Shown: positions 26,993 through 37,868, numbered from the stretch's first letter. The stretch: DNA of 64,000 bases from Pseudomonadota bacterium (GCA_029781595.1 JAKOWJ010000034.1:1-64000), one strand, 5' to 3'. The notes: generated from the sequence alone by a model not told the origin. Numbers and translations are program-made.

Positions 26993-28504
26993 CTAGCTCA
27001 GGAAGAGGCGGTACGCGGGATTGCGCGTCTCGTCCGCGTAGTCGTAGCCCAGGTCGCGCAGGAAGCGGCGGAAGGCCGCGCCCTCCTTCTGCGGCACCTG
27101 CAGGCCCACCAGCACGCGCCCCACGTCGGCACCGTGGTTGCGGTAGTGGAACAGGGAGATGTTCCAGCCCGAGCCCATGTGCGCGAGGAAGTTCATGAGC
27201 GCGCCGGGCCGCTCCGGGAACTCGAAGCGGTAGACGCGCTCGCCCGACCGCACGGGCGCGTGCCCGCCCACGAGGTGGCGAACGTGGAGCTTGGCCATCT
27301 CGTTGTCCGAGAGGTCCACGGCCGCCAGTCCCGCGCGCCGCAGCTGCGCGATGAGGCGGTCGGTCTCCTCGCGCCCCGACACGGACACGCCGATGAACAC
27401 GTGCGCCTCGGCCGGGTCGGCCATCCGGTAGTTGAACTCGGTCACGTTGCGCTTGCCCAGCAGCCCGCACAGGGCGCGGAAGCTCCCGGGCCGCTCCGGG
27501 ATCGTCACGGCGAGGACCGCCTCGCGGTGCTCGCCCAGCTCGGCGCGCTCGGCCACGAACCGCAGCCGGTCGAAGTTCATGTTGGCGCCGCAGGCGATGG
27601 CGACGACCGTCCGGCCCTTCAGGTGCCGCCGCGCCAGCCAGCGCTTGGCGCCGGCGAGCGCGAGCGCCCCGGAGGGCTCGACGACCGTCCGCGTGTCCTC
27701 GTAGATGTCCTTGATCGCGGCGCAGATCTCGTCGGTGTCCACCAGCACCATCTCGTCGACCAGCGCCTTGCACAGGCGGAAGGTCTCGCGGCCGACCTGC
27801 CGCACCGCCACGCCGTCGGCGAAGATGTTCACGTGCGGCAGCGTCACGCGCCGGCCCGCCCGGAGCGAGGCCGTCATCGCGTTGGAGTCCTCCGGCTCCA
27901 CGCCGATGATGCGCGTGCGCGGCTGCAGCCGCTTCACGTACGCCGCGATGCCGGCGATGAGCCCGCCGCCGCCCACGGGCACGAAGATGGCGTCCACGGG
28001 CCGCTGGTGCTGGCGCAGGATCTCCATGCCGATGGTCCCCTGGCCGGCGATCACCAGCGGGTCGTCGTAGGGGTGGACGAACGCGAGCCCGCCCTTGCGC
28101 GCCAGCGCCTTCGCGTGCTGCGCGGCCTCGTGGTACGAGTCGCCGTGCAGGACCACCTTCGCGCCGCGCGCCGACACGGCCGAGACCTTGATCCGCGGCG
28201 TGGTGACGGGCATCACGATGGTGGCGGTGGTGCCGAGCTTCTGCGCCCCCAGCGCCACGCCCTGGGCGTGATTGCCGGCGCTCGCGCAGATGACGCCGCG
28301 GGCGAGCTGGTCCGGGCGCAGGTGCGCCATCTTGTTGTAGGCGCCGCGCAGCTTGAACGAGAAGACGGGCTGCTTGTCCTCGCGCTTGAGCAGGACGTGG
28401 TTGCCCGTCCGCCGGGAGATGGCGGGGGCGGGCTCCAGCGGGCTTTCGATGGCCACGTCGTAGACGCGGGCCGAGAGGATCCTGCGCAGGTAATCGGTTT
28501 CCAT
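26993..28504 (-). CDS. ilvA: Threonine ammonia-lyase (biosynthetic, long form)
   Basis: 503 aa. A PLP-dependent catalytic domain (about 1-320) deaminates threonine to 2-oxobutanoate for isoleucine synthesis. The PLP lysine is in FSFKLRGAYNKM, and the phosphate loop is VGGGGLIAG. Two C-terminal ACT-like regulatory domains (about 330-500) with PERPGSFRALCGLLG and FPERPGALMNFLAHMG indicate the isoleucine-inhibited, valine-activated form. Length equals that of E. coli IlvA. It diverges from rpiA. Confidence 0.96.
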   Translation of the reverse strand: METDYLRRILSARVYDVAIESPLEPAPAISRRTGNHVLLKREDKQPVFSFKLRGAYNKMAHLRPDQLARGVICASAGNHAQGVALGAQKLGTTATIVMPVTTPRIKVSAVSARGAKVVLHGDSYHEAAQHAKALARKGGLAFVHPYDDPLVIAGQGTIGMEILRQHQRPVDAIFVPVGGGGLIAGIAAYVKRLQPRTRIIGVEPEDSNAMTASLRAGRRVTLPHVNIFADGVAVRQVGRETFRLCKALVDEMVLVDTDEICAAIKDIYEDTRTVVEPSGALALAGAKRWLARRHLKGRTVVAIACGANMNFDRLRFVAERAELGEHREAVLAVTIPERPGSFRALCGLLGKRNVTEFNYRMADPAEAHVFIGVSVSGREETDRLIAQLRRAGLAAVDLSDNEMAKLHVRHLVGGHAPVRSGERVYRFEFPERPGALMNFLAHMGSGWNISLFHYRNHGADVGRVLVGLQVPQKEGAAFRRFLRDLGYDYADETRNPAYRLFLS

Positions 28505-28533
28505 GGTCCTTCCTGACCGCAAGAATACCAATA

Positions 28534-28539
28534 TATGAT
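28534..28539 (+). promoter_or_regulatory. Putative -10 box close to rpiA
   Basis: TATGAT (5/6 match) ends 7 nt before the ATG at 28547, placing the transcript start at the start codon. This also argues against the in-frame ATG at 28535, which would lie inside the -10 box. Confidence 0.45.
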
Positions 28540-28546
28540 TCGCGGG

Positions 28547-29209
28547 ATGGACCAGGACGCGCTGAAGAAGGCCGCCGCGGAGGCGGCGCTCGCCTTCGTC
28601 GAGGACGGCATGATGGTGGGCGTGGGCACCGGCTCGACGGTGAACCATTTCATCGCGGCGCTGGCGGCGCGCCGCTTCGACCTCGCCGGCACCGTTTCCA
28701 GCTCCGAGGCGAGCGCGGCCCGGCTTCGCGCCGCCGGCATCCCCGTCCTGGAGCTCAACGCCACCGACGGCTGCGACGTCTACGTGGACGGCGCCGACGA
28801 GGTGACGGGCGCCCTGGCGATGATCAAGGGCGGGGGCGGCGCGCTCACCCGCGAGAAGATCGTCGCGCAGGCGAGCCGGCGCTTCGTGTGCATCGCCGAC
28901 GCCTCCAAGCTGGTGGAGCGGCTGGGGAAGTTCCCGCTGCCGGTGGAGGTGATCCCGATGGCGAGGAGCCTCGTGGGGCGCGCCCTCGTGGGGCTCGGCG
29001 GCCGGCCGGTGCTGCGCGAGGGCGTGGTCACCGACAACGGCAACCTGATCCTCGACGTGCACGGCCTCGACATCGCCGACCCCGCGGGCCTGGAGTCCGA
29101 GATCAACCAGCTGCCGGGCGTGGTGACCAACGGGATCTTCGCGCGGCGGCCGGCCGACGTGCTGCTGCTCGCGGCTCCCGGGGGCGTGCGGCGCCTGGAC
29201 CGCCCCTGA
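28547..29209 (+). CDS. rpiA: Ribose-5-phosphate isomerase A
   Basis: 220 aa from the ATG at 28547 ([15 protein letters not shown]), the start seen in relatives; an upstream in-frame ATG at 28535 overlaps the -10 box. It interconverts ribose-5-phosphate and ribulose-5-phosphate, which also serves the Calvin cycle encoded 7 kb away. Conserved motifs: [37 protein letters not shown] and [10 protein letters not shown]. Length agrees with the family (about 219 aa). Confidence 0.96.
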   Translation: MDQDALKKAAAEAALAFVEDGMMVGVGTGSTVNHFIAALAARRFDLAGTVSSSEASAARLRAAGIPVLELNATDGCDVYVDGADEVTGALAMIKGGGGALTREKIVAQASRRFVCIADASKLVERLGKFPLPVEVIPMARSLVGRALVGLGGRPVLREGVVTDNGNLILDVHGLDIADPAGLESEINQLPGVVTNGIFARRPADVLLLAAPGGVRRLDRP

Positions 29210-29299
29210 GCCGTCACGCCTGCGTCACAATGAGCCGATAGCATCAGCCATCCGGCGCCCGGCGCGACCGGGCGCCCCGCGAGGGAAAGCCCCCCAGCC

Positions 29300-30016
29300 A
29301 TGTCCATGAACACCCAGGAACACACCTCGAAGCGCTACGACGCCGAGCTCGAGACCGTGCGCTCGCGCGTGCTGCAGATGGGCGGCCTCGTCGAGACGCA
29401 GATCACCGCGGCCATCGAGGCGCTCACCTCCGGCAACCTGCAGCTCGCCGAGCAGACGATCGCCAACGACCACCGCGTGAACGCCCTCGAGGTGCAGATC
29501 GACGAGGACTGCGCCCACATCATCGCCCGCCGCCAGCCGGCCGCGCAGGACCTGCGGATGATCATGACGGTCATCAAGATGATCACGGACCTCGAGCGCA
29601 TCGGCGACGAGGCCGAGAAGATCGCGCGCATGACCAAGCTCATCTACTCGGCCGAGCGGCTGCTGCTGCCGCGCTTCGGCGAGATCAAGGTGGCCGCGGG
29701 CTACGCCCTGGAGATGCTCAAGAAGTCGCTGGACGCCTTCGCGCGCGTGGACATCACGTCGGCCGCGTCGGTGGTGAAGCAGGACAGGCTGCTGGACGAG
29801 CAGTTCCGCGGCATCATGCGCCAGCTCATCACCTTCATGATGGAGGACCCGCGCACCATCTCCACCTCCATCGAGATCCTGTTCGTGGCCAAGGCGCTCG
29901 AGCGCATCGGCGACCACGCCAAGAACATGAGCGAGTACGTGGTCTACCTGGTGAAGGGCAAGGACGTGCGCCACATCACCGCGGAGGAGTTCGACCGGGA
30001 GACTTCCTCGGACTAG
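29300..30016 (+). CDS. phoU: Phosphate-signalling regulator PhoU
   Basis: 238 aa, two repeats of a three-helix PhoU domain. Each repeat has the metal-binding E/DxxxD pattern (DLERIGDEAEKIARM and ALERIGDHAKNMSEYVV). PhoU couples the PstSCAB transporter to the PhoR kinase and shuts the Pho regulon off when phosphate is ample. No pst or phoBR genes are adjacent here, and no Pho box was recognised. A strong terminator hairpin follows the stop. Confidence 0.95.
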   Translation: MSMNTQEHTSKRYDAELETVRSRVLQMGGLVETQITAAIEALTSGNLQLAEQTIANDHRVNALEVQIDEDCAHIIARRQPAAQDLRMIMTVIKMITDLERIGDEAEKIARMTKLIYSAERLLLPRFGEIKVAAGYALEMLKKSLDAFARVDITSAASVVKQDRLLDEQFRGIMRQLITFMMEDPRTISTSIEILFVAKALERIGDHAKNMSEYVVYLVKGKDVRHITAEEFDRETSSD

Positions 30017-30031
30017 CGGCGCCGGCGCCGG

Positions 30032-30061
30032 GAAGGCCGCCCGCGGGCGGCCTTCTTCATT
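30032..30061 (+). terminator. Rho-independent terminator after phoU
   Basis: A perfect 11-bp stem (GAAGGCCGCCC / GGGCGGCCTTC) closes a 2-nt loop and is followed by TTCATT. It lies between convergent phoU and yggX, and may serve both strands. Confidence 0.75.
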
Positions 30062-30075
30062 CCCCGCCCGCGCCC

Positions 30076-30345
30076 CTAGGACTTGGGCACGTACCCCTGC
30101 GCGGTGTCGGCGCCCTCGCCGAAGAAGTGCCGGCGCATCTGCTCCTCGAGGTACTTGCGGGCGCGGGGATCGGCGAGGTTCAGCCGGTTCTCGTTCACGA
30201 GCATCTTCTGCAGCTCGAGCCACTGCTTCCACGCCTCCTTGGACACGCCCTCCCAGAGCTTCTTGCCCAGCTCGCCGGGGTAGGGGGGAAAGTCCAGGCC
30301 CTCGGCCTCGCGGCCGAGCTTGATGCAGTTGACCATGCGTGCCAT
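30076..30345 (-). CDS. yggX: Fe(2+)-trafficking/oxidative-damage protein YggX
   Basis: 89 aa starting [32 protein letters not shown] and containing [23 protein letters not shown], matching YggX, which protects Fe-S clusters and may traffic iron. The conserved Cys (VNCIKL) is present. Its start overlaps the argA stop by one base (TGATG), so it is co-translated with argA, an arrangement also seen in other betaproteobacteria. Confidence 0.95.
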   Translation of the reverse strand: MARMVNCIKLGREAEGLDFPPYPGELGKKLWEGVSKEAWKQWLELQKMLVNENRLNLADPRARKYLEEQMRRHFFGEGADTAQGYVPKS

Positions 30346-31673
30346 CAGAGTTCCTTCGTGAAGATCTTGGAGCGTCGCTCGTAATTGTAGAGGGATTGCT
30401 TGCGCCCCGGCAGCCTCGCGAGGTCCGCCTCGGCGAAGCCGCGCTCGAGGAACCAGTGCGTGGTGCGCGTGGAGAGCACGAAGAGCGAGCGCAGCCCGGC
30501 CGCCCGCGCCCGCGCCTCGGCGAACGCGAGCAGGCGCTCGCCGCGGCCGCCGTCGCGGTAGAAGGGGTTCACCGCCAGGCACGCGAGCTCGGCGGTGCGC
30601 TCCTCGGGGAAGGCATAGAGCGCCGCGCAGCCCAGGATGTTGCCGCCGCCCTCGATCACGAAGAAGCGGTCGATCTCGCGCTCGAGCTTGTCGCGCTCGC
30701 GGCGCACCAGCACCCCCTGCTGCTCCAGCGGCTCGATGATCTGCACGATGCCGGCGATGTCGGCGTGGGTGGCGTCGCGGATCACCTCGGGCGACTCGGG
30801 CACGACCATGGTGCCGATGCCGTGGTGGGTGAAGAGCTCGATGAGCAGCGCCCCGTCCACGTGGCGGCTGATGAGGTGCGCGCGCTTCACGCCCTCCGAG
30901 CAGGCCTTCACCGCGCACGGCATGTAGATGCGCACGTCCTCCGCGAGGCCCCCGTTGCGCTCGACGAGCTCGCCGGCCTGCTTCACCGTGAGCTCGGAGA
31001 GCAGGCGCCCCCTCGCGTCGTGCGCGCCCGAAGTCTCCGTGAGGAAGATGAGCTTGTCCGCCCCCAGGGCGATCGCCGTGGAGGTGGCCACGTCCTCCAG
31101 CGTGCAGTTGAAGACGTCGCCCGTGGGCGAGAAGCCCACCGGCGAGATGAGCACCACCTCGTGGTCGTCCAGGCGGCGCCGGATGCCCTCGGCGTCGATC
31201 TTGCGCACTTCGCCCGTGTGCCCGAAGTCGACGCCGCCCACCACGCCCACCGGCTTGGCGGTGACGAAGTTGCCGGACGAGACGCGGATGTCCGCGCCCC
31301 ACATGGGGCTGTTGGCGAGCTCCATGGACAGGAGCGCCTCCATCTCCACGCGCACGATGCCGTTGGCCTCCTTCACGCAGGAGAGCGCCCGGGCGTCGGT
31401 CACGCGCCGGTTGCCCGCGTAGCGCGGCTCGACGCCGTGCTGGCGCATCTGCTCCTCGATCTGCGGGCGGGCGCCGTGCACCAGCACCACGCGCACCTCC
31501 AGGCTCACGAGCACGTTGATGTCGTGCGTGAGCTGCTGGAACTCGCCGTCGGCGAGCACCTCGCCGCCGAAGGCGATGACGAAGGTGGCCCCGCCCCACT
31601 GGTGGATGTAGGGCGTGGCGGACCGGAACCACTTCACGAAGGCTTCGGTCTTGGGCTCGGCGCGCTTGGCCAT
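30345..31673 (-). CDS. argA: N-acetylglutamate synthase ArgA
   Basis: 442 aa. The N-terminal amino-acid-kinase domain (about 1-290; [27 protein letters not shown]) carries the arginine feedback site. The C-terminal GNAT domain (about 295-440; [38 protein letters not shown]) performs acetyl transfer from acetyl-CoA to glutamate. This is the classic bifunctional-architecture ArgA. It sits in an rsmE-argA-yggX series on the minus strand and supplies the first step of the pathway in which argD and argF also act. Confidence 0.95.
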   Translation of the reverse strand: MAKRAEPKTEAFVKWFRSATPYIHQWGGATFVIAFGGEVLADGEFQQLTHDINVLVSLEVRVVLVHGARPQIEEQMRQHGVEPRYAGNRRVTDARALSCVKEANGIVRVEMEALLSMELANSPMWGADIRVSSGNFVTAKPVGVVGGVDFGHTGEVRKIDAEGIRRRLDDHEVVLISPVGFSPTGDVFNCTLEDVATSTAIALGADKLIFLTETSGAHDARGRLLSELTVKQAGELVERNGGLAEDVRIYMPCAVKACSEGVKRAHLISRHVDGALLIELFTHHGIGTMVVPESPEVIRDATHADIAGIVQIIEPLEQQGVLVRRERDKLEREIDRFFVIEGGGNILGCAALYAFPEERTAELACLAVNPFYRDGGRGERLLAFAEARARAAGLRSLFVLSTRTTHWFLERGFAEADLARLPGRKQSLYNYERRSKIFTKEL

Positions 31674-31704
31674 GCGGGGCTCGGGTGGGGACGAGGGGCG
31701 GATT

Positions 31705-32439
31705 CTACCGGCGGAAGTCGCCCCACAGCGCCTGCATCGCGGCCAGCGCCGCCAGGGGGGCGGTCTCGGTGCGCAGCACGCGCGGGCCCAGCGACAGGGC
31801 GCGGAAACCCACCGTGAGGGCGATGTCGGCCTCGCGCTCGGAGAGTCCTCCCTCGGGGCCCACCAGCAGCTCCACGGGGCCCGCGGGGGCCTCCAGCCCG
31901 GCCAGGGGTTCGCCGGCGCCCGGCAGCAGCACCCAGCGCGCGGCCGTCGTCGGCGCCGCCGCCCAGTCGCGGAAGGCCGCGGTGGGGCGCAGCGCCGGCA
32001 CGATGTCGCGCCCGCACTGCTCGCAAGCGGCCACGACCACCCGCTGCCAGTGGGACTCGCGGCGCGCGGCGCGGTCGCCGGACAGGCGCACGACGCTGCG
32101 CTCGCAGACCACGGGCTGGATCCAGGCCACGCCCAGCTCCACGGCCTTCTGAAGGATCCAGTCCATCTTGTCGGCTTCCGGAAGGCCCTGGACGAGCCCC
32201 ACTTCCAGGGGCGACTCGCGCCCGGCGTCGCGCAGCGCGCCGGTCTTCACGTCCACGCGGCCGCGGTCGATGCGCAGGATCGTCGCGTCGTACTCGCCGC
32301 CGCGGCCATCGAAGACGACGATCGCGTCGCCGGCCCGCAGCCGCAGCGCGCGCGCCACGTGGTTGGCGGCATCCTCGGGAAGGGGGAACTGGGCGCCGGG
32401 GCCGAGCCGGAAATCGCAGTGGATGCGAGGGAAAGCCAT
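31705..32439 (-). CDS. rsmE: 16S rRNA (uracil1498-N3)-methyltransferase RsmE
   Basis: 244 aa from the ATG at 32439 (MAFPRIHCDF), the usual RsmE start; longer in-frame starts reach past the divergent gene. An N-terminal PUA-like domain (FPLPEDAANHVARALRLRAGD) is followed by a SPOUT methyltransferase with a deep-knot signature: LLVGPEGGLSEREADIAL and LSLGPRVLRTETAPLAAL. It methylates U1498 of 16S rRNA. argA follows 31 bp downstream. Confidence 0.94.
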   Translation of the reverse strand: MAFPRIHCDFRLGPGAQFPLPEDAANHVARALRLRAGDAIVVFDGRGGEYDATILRIDRGRVDVKTGALRDAGRESPLEVGLVQGLPEADKMDWILQKAVELGVAWIQPVVCERSVVRLSGDRAARRESHWQRVVVAACEQCGRDIVPALRPTAAFRDWAAAPTTAARWVLLPGAGEPLAGLEAPAGPVELLVGPEGGLSEREADIALTVGFRALSLGPRVLRTETAPLAALAAMQALWGDFRR

Positions 32440-32510
32440 GGCGGGGCGGGGAAGCGGCAATCGCGCCGATGCTAACATACCGCCCCGCTCCCGCCCCGGG
32501 CCGCGCCGCC

Positions 32511-33392
32511 ATGTCCCCACCCGCCCCGCCCGGCCCGCCGGGGGGCACCACCGACTCCGGTCTCGTCTCCGTCGAGTTCGCCTCGCGGGCGATCGAGGCG
32601 GTGCGCGCCGTGGCGGCCGCCGAGATCCTGCCGCGCTTCCGCACGGTGGCCGCGCAGCGCAAGGACGACGGCAGCCTCGTCACCGAGGCGGACCTCGCCG
32701 CGCAGCACGCCCTGGCCGACGCCCTCACGCGGGTGGCCGCCGTGGATTTCCTGGGCGAGGAGATGCCCGAGCCGGCGCAGCGGCGCATCTGGGACGGCGG
32801 CGGGCGCTTCTGGTGCGTGGACCCCGTCGACGGCACCGGCAACTTCAGCGCGGGGATCCCCTACTTCGCGGTGTCCGTGGCGCTCATGCAGGGCGACCGG
32901 CCGCTCTTCGGCGTGGTCTACGACCCCATCGCCGACGAGGCCTTCTTCGCCTCGCGCGGCGGCGGGGCGTGGGTCAACGGCACGCCGCTGCTGCCGCCCG
33001 CCGGGCCGATCGCCCTGGCGCGCGCCGTCGCGGAGATCGACCTGCGCCGGCGTCTCGCGCACGTGCGCCACGAGATCAAGCACCACCCGCCCTTCGCGCG
33101 CCGGCTCACGAGCGGCTCGACGGCCCTGGCCTGGGCCCACCTCGCCGCGGGACGGCGCGACCTCTTCCTGCACGCGGGCCAGAAGGCGTGGGACTACGCG
33201 GCCGGGGCGCTCATCGCCCAGGAGGCGGGCGCGAGCCTCGCCACGCTCGAGGAGGACGACTTCTGGTCGGGACCGGCCTGGGAGCGCCCGGCGATCGCCG
33301 CGCGCACGCCGGAGCTGTTCGGGGCCTGGCGCGACTGGGTGCGCTCGCGCCTCGCCGCCCCGCCCGCTCAGGAAACGAGCTCCCGCACGTAG
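32511..33392 (+). CDS. Inositol monophosphatase-family phosphatase
   Basis: 293 aa from the ATG at 32511; an upstream in-frame ATG at 32469 is less likely. Motifs of the Mg2+/Li+-dependent IMPase fold are present: LVTEADLAAQ, GEEMPE (metal Glu), WCVDPVDGTGNF (metal Asp residues) and KAWDYAAGALIAQEAGA. Substrate is unclear; it could be SuhB-like, histidinol phosphatase-like or CysQ-like. Its 3' end overlaps the 3' end of convergent speE by 25 bp. Confidence 0.88.
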   Translation: MSPPAPPGPPGGTTDSGLVSVEFASRAIEAVRAVAAAEILPRFRTVAAQRKDDGSLVTEADLAAQHALADALTRVAAVDFLGEEMPEPAQRRIWDGGGRFWCVDPVDGTGNFSAGIPYFAVSVALMQGDRPLFGVVYDPIADEAFFASRGGGAWVNGTPLLPPAGPIALARAVAEIDLRRRLAHVRHEIKHHPPFARRLTSGSTALAWAHLAAGRRDLFLHAGQKAWDYAAGALIAQEAGASLATLEEDDFWSGPAWERPAIAARTPELFGAWRDWVRSRLAAPPAQETSSRT

Positions 33393-34213
33393 TTGGGCAG
33401 GGCGAAGAGCGCCCGGTGCACCTCGCCGTTGTAGCAGCGCAGGGCCGACACGCCGCGGCCGGCCAGGCGCCGCTCGGCCTCCTCGGGCGCGAGGGCGCGA
33501 GGGTCCAGCGAGTCGGAGGCGCAGGCGAAGCCCCACAGCGCGCCGTAGAGCGGGATGTGCACGAAGTACGGCGCGACCACGCGGAAGACCTGCCGCAGGC
33601 TCGCGAGCGTCTCGCGCACGCGCGCCGGGTGGGAGAACGGCGAGCCGACGTGCAGGACGAGCGCGCCGCCCTCGGCCAGGGCGCCGCGGGCCAGCCCGAA
33701 CGTGGCGGGCGAGTACAGCTCCACGGCCGGCCCCACCGGGTCGGTGAGGTCCATGGCCACCAGGTCGTAGCGCACCGAGGTGGCGCGCAGGTACGCGAGG
33801 CCGTCGCCCACCGTCACCTTGAGCCGCGGGTCGTCGAACGCGCCGCGGTGGACGGCGCCGAAGCGCGCCCGGGAGACCTCGATCACCTCGGGGTCGAGCT
33901 CGGCCATGTGCACGAGCTCCATCGTCCCGTGCTTGAGCAGCTCCTCCGCGGAGCCGCCGTCGCCGCCGCCGATCACGAGCGCGCGCCGCGGGGCGGGGTG
34001 GGCGATGGCCGCGGGATGCACGAGGTTCTCGTGGTAGAGGAACTCGTCCTTCTCGCTGGTCATGTTGTACCCGTCGAGCCGGAAGATGCGGCCCAGGTCG
34101 GGCGTGTCGTACACCTCGAGGAGCTGGAAGGGGGTCTGGCGACGCTCCACCAGCGTGCCGTCGAACCACACGCCGCTCGACTCGGTGAGGCGCTCGAAGA
34201 TTCTCTCTGCCAT
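33368..34213 (-). CDS. speE: Spermidine synthase SpeE
   Basis: 281 aa aminopropyltransferase. It transfers an aminopropyl group from decarboxylated SAM to putrescine. Motifs: GYNMTSEKDEFLYHENLVHPA, VIGGGDGGSAEELLKH (dcSAM site), VAMDLTDPVGPA with the catalytic Asp region, and VGSPFSHPARVRETL. The upstream gene speD makes its substrate; the gap is 55 bp. Length is normal for bacterial SpeE. Confidence 0.95.
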   Translation of the reverse strand: MAERIFERLTESSGVWFDGTLVERRQTPFQLLEVYDTPDLGRIFRLDGYNMTSEKDEFLYHENLVHPAAIAHPAPRRALVIGGGDGGSAEELLKHGTMELVHMAELDPEVIEVSRARFGAVHRGAFDDPRLKVTVGDGLAYLRATSVRYDLVAMDLTDPVGPAVELYSPATFGLARGALAEGGALVLHVGSPFSHPARVRETLASLRQVFRVVAPYFVHIPLYGALWGFACASDSLDPRALAPEEAERRLAGRGVSALRCYNGEVHRALFALPNYVRELVS

Positions 34214-34268
34214 GGGGGACGGGGCGGCCGGCGCGGGACCGGGCCGCGCGCCGGGAAACGGTGACGGA

Positions 34269-34679
34269 CTACTTGACCGCGGCGAGGCGGGTCTTGCGCT
34301 GGGGCAGGTCGCGGCCGCGCCAGACGCGCTCGACCATGACGTCGGCGGGCTGCAGGGCGGCCACCAGGCGCCCGTAGAGGCCCTCGGCCTTGCCGCTGTT
34401 GTCGCAGGTCACGTTGCAGACGTAGACGTCGAGCGTGGCGCCGTCGCGCTCGGGCCAGGTGTGGATGGCGAGGTGGGACTCGGCGAAGACGACCGCGCCG
34501 GTGGCGCCGCCCACCTGGGTCTCGTCCAGGCCGTCGAACTGGTAGAAGTGGTCACCGAGGACGGTGAGGCCCACCGCCTGGCACGCTGCCACGCAGGCTT
34601 CGCGAAGCGTGGCGGAGGAGGCCAGCATCTCGCGGTTCCGGCAGCCGTACAGGTCGGCGATGATGTGCAGTCCCTTCAC
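34269..34679 (-). CDS. speD: S-adenosylmethionine decarboxylase proenzyme SpeD
   Basis: 136 aa, the short bacterial/archaeal class (about 130 aa). Autocleavage before Ser68 in FAESHLAIHTWPE would create the pyruvoyl cofactor. His73 and Cys88 match the catalytic His68 and Cys83 of the Thermotoga enzyme with the same spacing. It starts at GTG (34679), which is preceded by a perfect AGGAGG at 7-nt distance; this decides the start over the longer open frame. It decarboxylates SAM for spermidine synthesis with speE. Confidence 0.95.
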   Translation of the reverse strand: MKGLHIIADLYGCRNREMLASSATLREACVAACQAVGLTVLGDHFYQFDGLDETQVGGATGAVVFAESHLAIHTWPERDGATLDVYVCNVTCDNSGKAEGLYGRLVAALQPADVMVERVWRGRDLPQRKTRLAAVK

Positions 34680-34772
34680 TCCGTTACCTCCTGTTTTTTG
34701 AACGAATTCCGCAGGAAGGGGGCACTTGGCTCGGCTGCGGGCGCCCGCCCGGGCCTCGCGGCCACGCGGCGG

Positions 34773-34791
34773 CGCCCGAGTCACTCGGGCG
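34773..34791 (-). promoter_or_regulatory. Hairpin in the speD leader
   Basis: Minus strand CGCCCGAG-N3-CTCGGGCG, an 8-bp perfect stem, about 95 nt upstream of the speD start. A minus-strand TACAAT (34861-34856) could be the -10 box, implying a leader of about 170 nt. No known riboswitch was recognised. Confidence 0.4.
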
Positions 34792-34891
34792 GTGGGTGAA
34801 CCCTTCGGTGCAGCGGTGTGAACAAGCAGTCGTCGCGGGAAATGCGAAGCCTTGAATTGTAGCCGATTGTGCGCGGGAATCCCAGCTTTTT

Positions 34892-35854
34892 TCAAGGTTT
34901 TCCGGCAGTTGCCGCCGTCTTGCCGCGCACGCGCACCCCCGTGGTCTCCTCGATGAGCGCCGCGCCTTCCGCGCGCAGGAAGGCCCGGAAGCTCTCGGCG
35001 AGCGGCGACAGGCGCTTGCCCTGCCGCGCCACCACGTGCCAGTCGCGCGTGACCGGCGTGCCGCGCACGTCCAGTCGCACGAGGCGGCCGGTGGCGAGCT
35101 CCAGGCCCACCGTGTGCAGCGACAGGAAGGCGATCCCCATCCCCGCCATCACCGCCTGCTTGATGGTCTCGTTGCTCGCGAGCTCCATGCTGCTCGCCGG
35201 GTGGATGCCGCGCTCGGCGAAGACGCGCTCCATGGACATGCGCGTGCCCGAGCCGGGCTCGCGGATGATGAAGTTCTCGGTGGCCAGGCGGTCCAGGGCG
35301 AGGCCGCGGCGGTGCGCGAGCGGGTGCCCCGGCGGCGCGACGATCCCGTGGGGGTGGCGCGCGAAGGTGGTGGCCTCCACGTCCAGCCCGCGCGGCGGGC
35401 GGCCCATGATCGCGAGGTCCACCTGGTTGGCCTGCAGCTCGCCGATCACCTGCTCCCGGTTGGTGACGGAGAGCTTCACGGTGATCCCCGGGTGCCGGCG
35501 CGAGAACTCCGAGAGCAGCCGCGGGGCGAAGTACTTGGCCGTGCTCACCACCGCCAGGTGCAGGCGCCCGCCCGCGAGGCCCCGGATCGCCGCGAGCGCG
35601 TCGTCGCAGTCCTTCATGCGGCTCGCCACCTCGAGGGCGAAGCGCGCGAGCTCCGCGCCGGCCTCCGTGAGGTGCACGCGCTTGCCCACGATCTCGAACA
35701 GGGCGAGCCCGGCCTGGGACTCGAGCTGCTTCACCTGCATGGAGACGGCCGGCTGGGTGAGGTGCAGCTCCTCCGCGGCGCGCGAGAAGGACAGGTGCCG
35801 CGCCACGGCCTCGAAGGCCCGCAGCTGGCGGAAGGTGGCGTGGCGGATGGGCAT
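34892..35854 (-). CDS. cbbR: LysR-type regulator CbbR
   Basis: 320 aa from the ATG at 35854 (MPIRHATFRQLRAFEAV); an ATG at 35884 would overlap the operator. The N-terminal winged helix-turn-helix is ARHLSFSRAAEELHLTQPAVSMQVKQLE. The C-terminal LysR substrate domain (about 90-300) has GGRLHLAVVSTAKYFAPRLL, typical of CbbR. It is divergent from cbbL, the standard place for this activator, which senses metabolites such as RuBP or NADPH in other species. The 120 bp between them holds two dyads. Confidence 0.95.
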   Translation of the reverse strand: MPIRHATFRQLRAFEAVARHLSFSRAAEELHLTQPAVSMQVKQLESQAGLALFEIVGKRVHLTEAGAELARFALEVASRMKDCDDALAAIRGLAGGRLHLAVVSTAKYFAPRLLSEFSRRHPGITVKLSVTNREQVIGELQANQVDLAIMGRPPRGLDVEATTFARHPHGIVAPPGHPLAHRRGLALDRLATENFIIREPGSGTRMSMERVFAERGIHPASSMELASNETIKQAVMAGMGIAFLSLHTVGLELATGRLVRLDVRGTPVTRDWHVVARQGKRLSPLAESFRAFLRAEGAALIEETTGVRVRGKTAATAGKP

Positions 35855-35884
35855 GGCGCGCCTCTCCGGGTGATAATGAAGCAC

Positions 35885-35920
35885 TTATTGTACCGATAAG
35901 GATTACTGACTATCCCTTAT
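35885..35920. promoter_or_regulatory. CbbR operator region between cbbR and cbbL
   Basis: Two adjoining dyads are visible. The first, TTAT-N7-ATAA (35885-35899), has LysR-type T-N11-A geometry (35886 and 35898). The second, ATAAGG-N13-CCTTAT (35896-35920), shares the ATAA of the first. AT-rich against the GC-rich background and placed between divergent cbbR and cbbL, this is the expected recognition plus activation site arrangement. Confidence 0.7.
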
Positions 35921-35950
35921 GGTCCGCGGTCCGTAGCCTTGGGGGCGTGA

Positions 35951-37417
<1,467 letters not shown>

Positions 37418-37436
37418 GCCGAGAGAGGAAGACGAC

Positions 37437-37856
37437 ATGAGACTCACGCAAGGCACCTTCTCCTTCCTGCCCGACCTCACCGACGCCCAGATCCGCGCGC
37501 AGATCACGTACTGCCTCGGCAAGGGCTGGGCGGTGTCGGTCGAGTACACGGACGACCCGCACCCGCGCAACACCTACTGGGAGATGTACGGCAACCCGAT
37601 GTTCGACCTCAAGGACGCCGCCGGCGTGATGGCCGAGGTCGACGCCTGCCGCAAGACCTTCCCCAACCACTACGTGAAGGTGAACGCCTTCGACTCGACC
37701 CACGGCTGGGAGGCGCTGCGCCTGTCGTTCATCGTGAACCGCCCGAAGGTGGAGCCCGGCTTCGAGCTGCGCCGCGAGGAGGGCGCCGGCCGCCGGCAGC
37801 GCTACACGACGCGCTCCTACGCGACCGACCGGCCCGAGGGCCAGCGCTACCCCTGA
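37437..37856 (+). CDS. cbbS: RuBisCO small subunit (red type)
   Basis: 139 aa. It begins [27 protein letters not shown] and has [28 protein letters not shown]. The C-terminal extension (about 110-139, [20 protein letters not shown]) is the beta-hairpin typical of red-type small subunits that lines the central solvent channel. It caps the L8S8 holoenzyme with CbbL. cbbX follows after 12 bp. Confidence 0.97.
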   Translation: MRLTQGTFSFLPDLTDAQIRAQITYCLGKGWAVSVEYTDDPHPRNTYWEMYGNPMFDLKDAAGVMAEVDACRKTFPNHYVKVNAFDSTHGWEALRLSFIVNRPKVEPGFELRREEGAGRRQRYTTRSYATDRPEGQRYP

Positions 37857-37868
37857 TCCCGGCCGGCC

